Assembly (NCBI GenBank): GCA_015680905.1
Contig: CM027378.1
Span: 40,955,001-41,019,000 of the forward strand
DNA from: Coptis chinensis
Lineage: Eukaryota; Streptophyta; Magnoliopsida; Ranunculales; Ranunculaceae
Reading direction: 5' to 3'
DNA length: 64,000 nt
Notes under the pieces: model-generated
Told to the model about the DNA's origin: nothing
Databases searched by the model: none
Seen by the model: only the letters and a program-made list of their open reading frames with translations
Shown here: positions 35,421 to 44,485 of the stretch, one piece after another
Layout: each line of letters opens with the position of its first letter
How positions within the stretch are numbered: position 1 is the stretch's first letter
Program-made: the position numbers and the translations under genes

Positions 35421-36133
35421 TCAAAATAGTCTTTTGTGACGTATGTAGTGTGGGAATATGATTACAATTAACCAATAGCTACGATGAAAACGTCACTTAT
35501 AACACTAATTTTTTTAATTTGTTTTACCTTTTTCGACGATAGAAACGTCACTAAAAATACACAAAATTCAAATATTTTAGATCTTTAACGATGATAACAA
35601 CGTCACTAAAAATACACAAAATTCAAATATTTTAGATCTTTAACGATGATAACAACGTCGCTTATATAACCAAAGTTTCAAATTACTAATATTTTTAGTG
35701 ACAATAAAAACGTCGCTAATAAGATATTTGTTTTTTAAATTTTTGGACTTATAGCGATGATTAAAACGTCACTAATAATGCTAAAATTTTCAAAATTTTC
35801 AGACTTTTATTGACGTTAAAAACGTTGCTAGTAATGCTTTATTACCGACGATTTTAAAAATGTCGCCAAAATTTCATCTTTTGCGGCGTTCTTGCAATGA
35901 GAATACCAAAATGAGTTAGCGGCGAAAATTAGAGAAATAGCGACAGTAATAAACGTCGATAAATATCGGCTATTTGGCGACGTTAAAATAGCGTGGCTGC
36001 ATATCATTGCCGACTATAGCATTAGCGACGTTGACTCGACACTCCAAAAAGCGTCGCCAATTTGTATTAGCGACGTTTATGCGATTTTCAGCGACAATTT
36101 TTTTTGTCGCCAAAGACCCTGTTTCTTGTAGTG
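35421..36133. repeat. Right subterminal repeats and terminal inverted repeat of the CACTA element
   Basis: At least a dozen copies of AACGTCRCTA or TAGCGACGTT words occur in both orientations. A 55-60-bp unit with AAATATTTTAGATCTTTAAC is tandemly duplicated at 35560-35660. The 32-bp inverted repeat ends at 36133. Confidence 0.9.
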
Positions 36134-36364
36134 CAAGCAGCTGACATCATTGCTGAGAGAGCTTCTATACTGGTTAACAATGAGATCATATTTTGTAATG
36201 GTAGACCCCATGGATATATAAATGGGAGGTACCTTATGGTTTGTATGTGCGCCATGTGTGAGTGACTATGGGCATTAACACTGCCTAGAAAACTTGTAAT
36301 TTTTTCTATTCTTTTTAATATATTTTTAACTTACCAAGCAAAAAAAAAAAAAAAAAAAAAAAAA
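36134..36364 (+). pseudogene. LINE RNase H end, 3' untranslated region and poly(A)
   Basis: Beginning with the second CAA, the LINE frame continues with QAADIIAERASILV, the conserved end of the RNase H domain cut at 17948, and runs to a TGA at about 36264. A short T-rich 3' end and a poly(A) of about 25 follow. Confidence 0.93.
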
Positions 36365-37800
36365 TAATGAATGGAAAATCGGAAACTTGATACAAATGCA
36401 TTAAGCTAACCTCAAAGAATAATTAACGAGAAGTTTGAAACTGGATGCAAATGCATGCATTGATATAATCTCAAACAATAATTAATGGAAAATCGAAAAC
36501 TAAATGCAACTACATTGAACTGACCTCAAAGAAGCATTAACGGAAAATAAAAAATTGGATACAAATGCATCGAATTAATGTAAAAGAATAATTAAAAGGA
36601 AATCGGCACCGGGATGCAAAAATATTTAACTAGCCTCAAATCAGAGAATAATTATCGGGAAATCGAAAACTGGATGCAACTACATTGAACTAAGCTCAAA
36701 AAAATAATTAACTGAAAATAGGACACTAAATGCAAATGCATGAAACTAACCTCAATGAATAATTAACGAGAAATCGGAAACTGGATGCAACAATATTAAA
36801 CTATCCTCAAAGACTAATTAACAAGAAATCAAAAACTGCATGCAAATGCATTGAACTAAACTCAAAGACTAATTAACAGGAAATCGAAAAATGGATGCAA
36901 ATGCATTGGAGTAATATTAAAATATAGTTAACAGAAAATCAGTAACTGGATGCAACTGTATAGAAATAACCTCAACGAATAGTTAACGGGAAATTGGAAA
37001 GTGAATGCAAATGCATCGAACTAACCTTAAAAAATAATTAACGAGAAATCGGAAGCCTTAAAGAATAATTAATGAGAAATGGGAAACTGGATGCAACTAT
37101 ATTGAACTAGCCTAAAAAAATAATTAACGGGAGAAATCGGAAATGGATGCAACTGCATTGAACTAACCTCATAAAATAATTAATGAAAAATCAGAAACTG
37201 GATGCAAATGCATTGAACTAACCTCAAAGAATAATTAATAGGAAATTGGAACTAGAACTAATCTCAAAGAATAATTAACCTGGAAATCAGAAACTAGATG
37301 CAAATGCATCGAACTAACTTCAAAAAATAATTAATTGAAAATCAGAAACTGGATGTAAATGCATTGAATAACTATCCTCAAAGAATAATTAACTAACGGG
37401 AAATCAAAAACTTGATGACCCTATATAATGTAACATATATAATTTCTTTTATGTCATGTTTGCAAGGACATTTCATAATGATCAATAAAAGTTGGTATTA
37501 CACACCACTTTTGATAATTAATATGAAATCAAAAACTAATTGTATTCAAATATATTTAACTAACCTCAAAGAATAATTCACTGGAATTCAAAAACTATAT
37601 GCAATTGCATTGAAATAACCTAAAGAATATTTAATGGCAAATCGGAAACTGGATGGAAATGCATTGAACTAACCTTAAAGAATAATTAACGGAAAACCAA
37701 AAACTAGATGCAACTGCATTGAACTAAACTCAAATAATAATTAATGGTAAATTTGAAACTATATGCAAATGCGTCGAACTAGCCTCAAAACCTAATTGTA
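36365..37800. repeat. Satellite array, block 3 and array edge
   Basis: It resumes with monomer 15 (AATAATGAATGGAAAATCGG), then 16-19, then a new unit at 36645 (monomers 1-11). From about 37225 the order no longer follows the 19-monomer pattern. Non-satellite sequence intervenes at about 37415-37530, and decayed monomers persist to about 37790. Confidence 0.92.
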
Positions 37801-38209
37801 TTATATGTAGTGAGAGTGTCTTGACAAATATAGTTTTGCAATTAAAGTGGTGTTTCACATATCTCTTTTAGTTTAATGGGAATATCTTTCTATTTAAGTA
37901 GCTTTAATATCTTTTGGGCTTTATGTGGGCATTCTCAAACTGTGGGGTTTTTATTCACGTTGCAAGAAATTTTGATGAGTGATCAATATAATATTAATAT
38001 CTTACTGCTTTGCACAATGTTAATATTTTTAAGAATAATTTAATATAATTACACCCATTCGTAGGACGGGTTCGGAAGCTAGTTATACTTAATATGGGGC
38101 AAAACTGAAAATGACAAACTTCCGAAATAACAAACTAAAAACCCACCCTCATTTCAAAAACACTCTCAAGGACAATAGTTGACTTTTGTCCAAAAAAGAC
38201 AATAGTACC
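37801..38209. other. AT-rich transition between the satellite and the 86-bp array
   Basis: No repeats or coding signal recognised. Confidence 0.4.
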
Positions 38210-38532
38210 CTGGTATGCACAGGTGTCGGTGCACAAACGTCAGTGCATATCAAGCATCACAAAAAAATGGTATGCACAAGTGTCAGTGCATACCACCTCT
38301 TGGTATGTGAGGTAAGCACATACGTCAGTGCATACCAAACATCATAAAGAAAATGGTATGCACAAGTGTAAATGCATGCCACCTCTTGGTATGCGAGGTA
38401 TGCACAAACGTCAGTGCATACCAAACATCACAAAGAAAATGGTAGGCACAAGTGTTACTGCATACCACCTCTTGGTATGCGAGGTATGCACAAACGTCAA
38501 TGCATACCAAACCTCACAAAGAAAATGACATA
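38210..38532. repeat. 86-bp tandem repeat, left part
   Basis: Units start at about 38269, 38355 and 38441 (spacing 86), with a partial one before. Each contains two inverted repeats of 9 bp (GGTATGCAC with GTGCATACC), separated by 8 or 9 bases, so each unit can form two small hairpins. Plus- and minus-strand frames in it are incidental. Confidence 0.92.
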
Positions 38533-39854
38533 TGATAAGAGATTTAAATTAGATGTGAAAATAGGTTGTTTAACATACTAAATCATGCTAATCAATTAAT
38601 ATAATACTCTCTAAAACATGTGTTCAAGAGGAGAGTAGTCGTGTTTGAACCACTCTTGCTTGTACGTACTTGACACGAATTTAGACTAATCAAACGATTC
38701 ACTAATGAGAGTAATAATGTGATATGAAAATAGTAAATCTAAATGCTAAAATAGCGAATTAAATTGATGAAAGAAGGATATAGAGAAGATTAATCCACCA
38801 CGCAATTCAATTGGCTATTAGTTAGTCATTTAATCGCTTGTTGATCCCTAGTAGACAACATACATCTCTATAGTTATCGTCTAACTAGCATGAGAGATTA
38901 GCACCCCCACAAATCTCTTTGATGGGGTTTCTAATCTCTAACCCTTTATTATGAGTTATATCTCTAGAAACTCACAACAAAGGACTTGAAACTCTAATGC
39001 AAAAACAATAATAACTAAGAACTAATAATCCTCACATGGCTTCATAAACCCCCTCTAATGGAGGTTTAGCCTTGTTTCATTTGAATCATCTTAACTAAAC
39101 AATCATTAGAAGACATAATAAAGTAAAGACAATAATTGAAATTAACTAAAGACTTTTATTGAATAGAGTTTAACGGAGGCTACACTACAAACTAATTAAT
39201 TAAACCTAAACTAGACTAAAGAGGGAGAGAGAGAGAGAACCCTAATTACAACTAAACTAATGTGGGAGTAGTCTAGTTTTGTTTAGCCTTAAATCTCTTT
39301 ATATAGGAGAGGGTTAGGGTTACATTTTCGTGCATGGGCTAAAAAGGAGGATTTTGGGCCTCTAATGTGAGCCCAAAGTCCATTAGGTTAAGTTTAAAGA
39401 AGCTATAATTGCTAGAAATTACTTCAGTACCCTTTTTGTCTACTTTTATAGCTTTGATTGGGGCAAGGCCAGGTCCATTGGAAAGCTTATTCTGAGGTGG
39501 TCGTTTTGACATAAAGTAGGCCCAATTATGAGGCCCGAGTTTAAAGATACATCCATTTGAAGTTCTATTAACTTTTCTATCCTTTTTCTACCCTAATTAA
39601 CTTTGACTTCCCAGCTTTAACTGGGCTTGAAAAAGCTTTTTCTTCTTGATTCTTGGGCTTTAAAAATAGAACTCTCTCAGGAATCATCTTGACTTGTTTT
39701 CCATACAAAATGGCTTCTTTAAGCACATAAACAACTTCAAGACCTGAAATACACAAAAACACGTAAACAATACTAACTCTTAATTATTATAAACATAATT
39801 AGCCTAAATGCAATACTATTAAGGTGTTTAAACTACACTTTTGGGTGCTTATCA
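38533..39854 (-). mobile_element. Solo LTR of an Athila-type element (1322 bp)
   Basis: It is bounded by TGATAAG and CTTATCA and splits the 86-bp repeat. In minus orientation it matches the start of the Athila LTRs at 48156 and 61754 (TGATAAG, then the C-rich start and TATTTCAGG at similar spacing). It also shares AAGGCTAAACCTCCATTAGA with them. Flanking words ACATA (38528-38532) and GTATA (39855-39859) could be a decayed 5-bp duplication of GTATG/ACATA, as the uninterrupted repeat has GTATG here. No internal domain is present, so it is probably the product of LTR-LTR recombination. Confidence 0.85.
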
Positions 39855-40065
39855 GTATACACAAGTGTCAATGCAAACCGCCTCTTGGTATGCGAGATAT
39901 GCATAGACGTCAGTGCATACCAAACATCACAAAGAAAATGGTATGCACAAGTGTCAGTGCATACCACCTCTTAGTATGCGAGGTATGCATAGATGTCATT
40001 ACCAAGCATTACAAAGAAAATGGTATGCACAAGTGTCAGTACATACCAAACATAGAAAGGTAAAA
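39855..40065. repeat. 86-bp tandem repeat, right part
   Basis: It continues the unit interrupted at 38532, with CACAAGTGTCAATGCA and the same hairpin words. About two and a half units follow, then the array decays. Confidence 0.9.
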
Positions 40066-40528
40066 TTAGAAAGAGTAAAAAATAAAAAGTCAAGTCTGTC
40101 TTTATTAATAATTAAAACGTGAAATCTAGTTTTTCTAGTAGTTATACGCCAAAAAATGTCTTTATCAATGGTTTCAAAACCCAGCTGTCCTAGACTATGG
40201 TCAAAATTGGAAATTGGGCCTTTTGGCTTATTTCTTGAACTTTATAATAATATAATACACATGACTCTTAATAGTAGTGGTCATCCACACCCAACAGAAA
40301 AGAAAAGACATATCTTAACAGTAGTTGCTAATGGCCTCTACTGCGGGCGATAGTAGACCTATCCTATCCTTCATCTAATCCCCCCTCTCTCTTGCTTCCC
40401 TTTTGGCATACTTCAGTCCTTCTAACCTTATAGCTCCCACTCTTTCTTCCTAATTTTTGTATTCCCTCTCATAAAGCACTGTAGAACTAGATTCAAAAAA
40501 TTTCCCTTTGCTTTTGATAAGAGATAAG
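40066..40528. other. Spacer before the LINE ORF1 remnant
   Basis: No coding signal. The C/T-rich stretch at 40375-40400 may belong to the 5' untranslated region of the LINE. Confidence 0.35.
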
Positions 40529-42690
40529 ATGTATAAACCACCTTCTTTAACTGCTGGGGCATCATCCTTGGGCAGTAATAGCAACAAAATTGATGAGCTG
40601 CAAAAAGACATGTTAAAACTATTCTTCGAAAAAAAACAATACGCAATGGAGATAGACTGCTTAAATATTGAAGATGTCACAGATGGCAAACTCACTATTG
40701 CAAGTAAAATGTATGGAGGATACCCCATAATCCTTGAGGATCTTGGTAAGGAATTGCATCGCATCTAGCAAACTAAGGGTAAGATAACCTTTGAGTCTCT
40801 AACTAGAGAACATGTTAAAATCAGATTTGAGGAGGAAGCTGAATACAATCATGTACTGGATAATGGGCAATGGGTCATTTATGGATACATTCTGTCGATC
40901 AAAAAATGGAAAAAAATTGAACAAATTGGAAGATTATAACTTTGAATTTGTCCATTTTTGGGTTCAGATCTGGGATCTTTCAAAGGAACGGATCAACAAA
41001 GCGATTGTGAAAAAAATTGGAGCAGAACTTGGAAAAGTCCTACAGGAGGATTTATCTTGTCCACCAGACTTCAACAGACCAGTACCAAGGGTTAGTGTTA
41101 AGTTGAACATCCAAGAAAGACTTACAAAATATTAGAAGGTTCAACTGGAAACTGGGGAGCAGATGTGGGTCAAATTCAAATATGAAAAATTAGAGCTCCT
41201 TTGCTTCTTCTGCGGAGTCATTGGCCATAACCAGTACACATGCCACATTCGAGCACAACACCGGCATGATCCCTTGAGATGTGGGGGCTCACCAAATGAT
41301 ATAAAATAGAATTTCACAAGCCAACTAAGAGCAAACTTTTTCTTTAATGGTATAATGTTTACAGGGAAACAATCGATCACCATCTCGGGTACACCACAAA
41401 AGCCAAGGTATGATGAAATTCCTGCAGCCGTCGATGGAAAGGGCGAAGAATACGGACGAACAAAGATGATACGTGGTAAACAGGACAAACGTGAGAGCTC
41501 CGCGTCTGAGTCCACATAAAATGACAAAACCCAAAGATCTGTTAGGAGTGCAGAGCATGGGTCCATAGGGGCTTGTCTGAGTCAGAGTGAAAGCCCAATG
41601 GTAAGAGCAAGTCCAATGGAGAGCTACTAAATTGGGCTGCTACAAATGCCACATAAGTGCCACATAGGTCTTTTAGCTTGCCTAGCCAAATTTGGCTCCC
41701 CAAAATAAAAAAAAACCAATCCAATTGTGTTTTTTGTTTTGAAGTGCTAAATGATACTGACGACATAGTTTCTGCCATCTGTCTATTATTTTTTGAAATT
41801 TTTTTGGACGGACGACACAGTTTCTGCCATCTGTCTATTATTTTTTGAAATTTTTTTGGACGGACGACACAGTTTCTGCAGTCCTTCGAAATTTAACACA
41901 CGAACGGCAAAAACTATGTTGTCTGTCTCCCGAACTTATTGTAGCACCTGCTAGCGAAGGTCTTAACTTTGACTGGGTTTTTGACTCCTTCCAAATTTAA
42001 GACCCTTTTAGTAGCCCCATTGGAATGACATTTTTGTGGTTGGGGTGCTATATTTGCCTTTAGTAGCCCATATTGCCCCCATTGGACTTGCTCTAACATC
42101 ATAAGGGATACAAAGCTTAGCAGGGAATATGGGTCAAGGCCTGCTGGGGCCCAAACCGAGTGGGAAACTTCTGGAGGTATAAGGGACTATAGTCAGCTGA
42201 TCCATGATACAGATATGGGCCTAAGTTGCTCTGGGGTGGGTAATTGGAATCCATCTAATCCAGTCCTAGAAAATGAAAATGAAATAGGCTAGGCGATAGG
42301 GAGGGTATCTTTCCCTTGAGATCTCAGCCTCTCTCTCTCTCCTCACCTCGCCTGGTTCTCTGGTTGAATACTAAGGTGTGGGAAATGACAAGACAATGAA
42401 GTTTGACTCAACCAGACAGAGGAACCATGCGGTTTTGGTTAAGAACAAGGGGATTTTTTTAAAAAAGTTGCATATTACTAATAGCAAAGGCCAGAGAAAG
42501 ATAAACCCCCCTATCTAGCCTAGTAGAGTAGGAACTAGAATTTGAAGGTCAAGATCCAAACTTGGAAAACAAAATGAAGATAGCCTTAGATCTAAGTGAT
42601 ATGGCAAGTGAAGTAGCTTTGGTGAGTATTTCAAAGATTAGTTGATTGAGGTTCACCATAAATTGTTTGGAATATGGATTGATGGGAGTT
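40529..42690 (+). pseudogene. LINE ORF1 remnant (DUF4283 and CCHC zinc knuckle), split by a MITE
   Basis: From ATG 40529 the protein starts with a polar stretch, then a DUF4283-like domain (LTIASKMYGG, KITFESLTREHVKIRFEEEA, DNGQWVIYGYILSIKKW) to about 40915. After a frameshift come NFEFVHFWVQIWDL, LETGEQMWVKFKYEKLEL and the zinc knuckle CFFCGVIGHNQYTC (41203-41244). This is the known layout of plant L1 ORF1 proteins, which bind the element RNA. The tail runs to 41601, is cut by the MITE, and resumes at about 42097 (for example DYSQLIHDTDMGLSC), ending at a TAG near 42290. A K/R-rich stretch to about 42690 may still belong to it. ORF2 is absent. A stop at 40768 and others inactivate it. Confidence 0.8.
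41605..42093. mobile_element. Tourist-like MITE (PIF/Harbinger type), 489 bp
   Basis: The ends are inverted repeats starting GAGCAAGTCCAATGG, flanked by TAA on both sides (41602-41604 and 42094-42096). A 3-bp TAA/TTA target and GAGC-type ends are the marks of PIF/Harbinger MITEs. Inside, a 57-bp unit with GTTTCTGCCATCTGTCTATT is tandemly duplicated (41766-41880). No transposase gene. It lies inside the LINE ORF1 remnant. Confidence 0.9.
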
Positions 42691-42990
42691 GTGAAGGAGA
42701 AAAGGTAGTATTCTTAAATAGAACTCATGATTTGTTTTGAATGACTCAAACTTTGTATTGAATGAATAGACTTAAATGAAACAACTTGATTGATGAAAAG
42801 AAAAACTTTAATTGAAGATTGAAACATAAACTTGAAAAGAAACAAAGATTGAATTGAAGAAAAAAAAGTAAAAACAAAACTTGAATGTAAATGACTTGAA
42901 AAATAAATCCTGCTCTACTCCTACATGACACTAGAATAAGTCTAGGTGCATTTTCTCCTCCTACTTTTGGGTTCTTATACCCCTACTTTT
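42691..42990. other. AT-rich spacer before the copia element
   Basis: Many AACTTGAA and ATTGAA words give a loosely repetitive look. No gene recognised. Confidence 0.35.
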
Positions 42991-43734
42991 TGTTGGTGTT
43001 ATCCCTCACATGAGGATGAGGATGAAAGAGAGAAACATGTACTATTCATGTGAAGATGTTTGGCTAGCGCCACTTGGCTTCAGTTTGATTGAATGACCAA
43101 GACTAAGCGCCAGCGCCTTTGCCGAAAAAAAAAGAAGATAGGTTTTTTTTTTCAGTCTCTCACAAAAACATGTCTACTGGAGTTTTGGGATGGAAAAATA
43201 AGAAGGCGCGCCCGCGCTCAGATTGCCCTTGCCAAGAGCGTGCCTGCGCTCATGCCTTAACATATCAGGTTATGATTTTTCTACAGTAAACATGAAATTT
43301 TACAGACGTGCCAAAATTTCAGATTACTATAAAATAGAAGTTAGGTTTTGGAAAACCAAGTCTTGAATAGAAACCCAATTTTGAGAGTAATCAAAATTGA
43401 GAGAAAACCCTTGCAAAGAGAAAAGCTTGTAAAGAGAGAAGAGAGATCTATTAAGGTGGAGAGACTTGAGAGGAGTGATTGTAATCTTTCTTCCTACACT
43501 TATAACATGATTAGCTCTTGTGAAAAAATGCATCATTGGCCGAACCACGTTACATCTTGTGTTGTGGTATGTTTTACTTTCTCTATATTTCTATTGCTTA
43601 TTTGTGATAGTTATATCCATAGTTTAGGTAATGGTTGTTGGTTGTAGTGAAAGATTATATTTTTGATTGGATTAGTAGATTGTCCAAATACAAGCTATCT
43701 AAGTGGGGATCGATTGGTATCGTTTTCCCTAACA
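42991..43734 (+). repeat. 5' LTR of the copia element (744 bp)
   Basis: It begins TGTTGGTGTTATCC and ends CCCTAACA. A TATA-like CTATAAAATA is at 43328. GC-rich words GGCGCGCCCGCGCTC and GCGTGCCTGCGCTC occur at 43203-43250. It matches the split 3' LTR. Confidence 0.93.
43328..43337 (+). promoter_or_regulatory. Predicted TATA box of the copia LTR
   Basis: CTATAAAATA in the 5' LTR; the 3' LTR has nearly the same word near 47947. Start site not determined. Confidence 0.5.
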
Positions 43735-43736
43735 AG

Positions 43737-43750
43737 TGGTATCAGAGCCA
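43737..43750 (+). other. Primer binding site (initiator tRNA-Met) of the copia element
   Basis: TGGTATCAGAGCCA, two bases inside the LTR, is the classic plant initiator tRNA-Met primer site. Confidence 0.95.
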
Positions 43751-43854
43751 GGTTAGATTAAGCACAGAAGTTAATTATCCAAATCTTGCCCAGAAGGTGT
43801 TTGATAAAATTCGTGAGAGGTGGTCTGAGTTGAAATAGCTTAAAGATGGACAAT

Positions 43855-44485
43855 TCTATAAACACTCGCATGACTAGTCTGAATGGAGGTAATATAGTAT
43901 TTGGAAAGCCAGGATGGAAGACTTGCTCTATTGCAAGGACTTGGCACAATCCATTGAGAATAGAGGAGTAAAACCAGATGCAATTGCCGCGGCTGAGTGG
44001 AAGACGCTTGATGAAAAATCGATTGGGTGCATTAGACAACGGATTGACAACAATGTAATCCGCCTTGTATCCCTAGAGACCACTGCTTTCAGCATGTGGA
44101 AGACATTAGAAGACCTCTATGAGAAGACAAGAAAGGACGCACATAATAGCTCCTGTCACTCAGAGATCCTTGTTACAGAAAAGCAAGAGAGAGGCAAAAG
44201 CAGAAAACCATCTCATTCTAGAGGTGATGACTAAAGAAAATCTAAGAGCGCGAGCAGACCTCCTAAGAAAGACTTGTCATGTTATCATTGCGGTATCCAT
44301 GACCACTTCAAGTATGAATGCATAGAATTGAAGAGGGATGAGAAGACTAGTACCGTACATGAAGACAAGTTAGAGTTGAAAGAAAGAACCGCCGGTAAAG
44401 ACTCCACAGTCATAGCTTCAGAAGGTGAAGTAGGAATTATGTCAGTTAGTGACGAGTTATGCTTGAGCACTTCATGCCAGGGTAT
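43855..44485 (+). pseudogene. Copia gag, internally deleted
   Basis: The N-terminal part of a UBN2-type gag (MEDLLYCKDL, AEWKTLDEKSIGCIRQRI, TAFSMWKTLEDLYEKTRKD) runs to about 44140. The central part of the domain is then missing and the frame resumes with basic sequence and a zinc knuckle CYHCGIHDHFKYEC (44280-44321), which binds RNA. Frame changes occur near 43850 and 44230. Compared with full copia gag proteins it lacks well over 100 residues, so the deletion alone would disable particle formation. Confidence 0.85.

Larger units (their letters stand above)
17949..36133 (+). mobile_element. CACTA (En/Spm) DNA transposon, 18.2 kb
   Basis: The ends are perfect 32-bp terminal inverted repeats starting CACTACAAGAAACAGGG. 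The target duplication is CAA. Subterminal regions (17975-18300 and 35430-36120) are packed with repeats of GCGACGTTTT-like words on both strands, as expected for tnpA binding sites. Two transposon genes, tnpD-type (27736-31490) and tnpA-type (about 32600-34040), lie on the plus strand and are decayed. The first half carries unrelated cargo: a mitochondrial-looking segment, an ABCB transporter gene fragment and other scraps. It is therefore a gene-capturing CACTA element, or one that suffered later insertions. Confidence 0.95.
15337..36364 (+). mobile_element. 5'-truncated L1-type LINE, split by the CACTA element
   Basis: LINE sequence occupies 15337-17948 and resumes at 36134-36364 after the CACTA insertion, about 2.84 kb in all. 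It starts abruptly inside the reverse transcriptase region (no ORF1 or endonuclease) and ends in a run of about 25 A at 36340-36364. Both features are normal for incomplete LINE insertion. It separates satellite monomer 14 from monomer 15. A target duplication could not be recognised, since the junction is A-rich. Confidence 0.92.

Noticed and set aside
38325-38581. Short ORFs on both strands with internal repeats
   Set aside because: They lie entirely in the 86-bp tandem repeat and are incidental.
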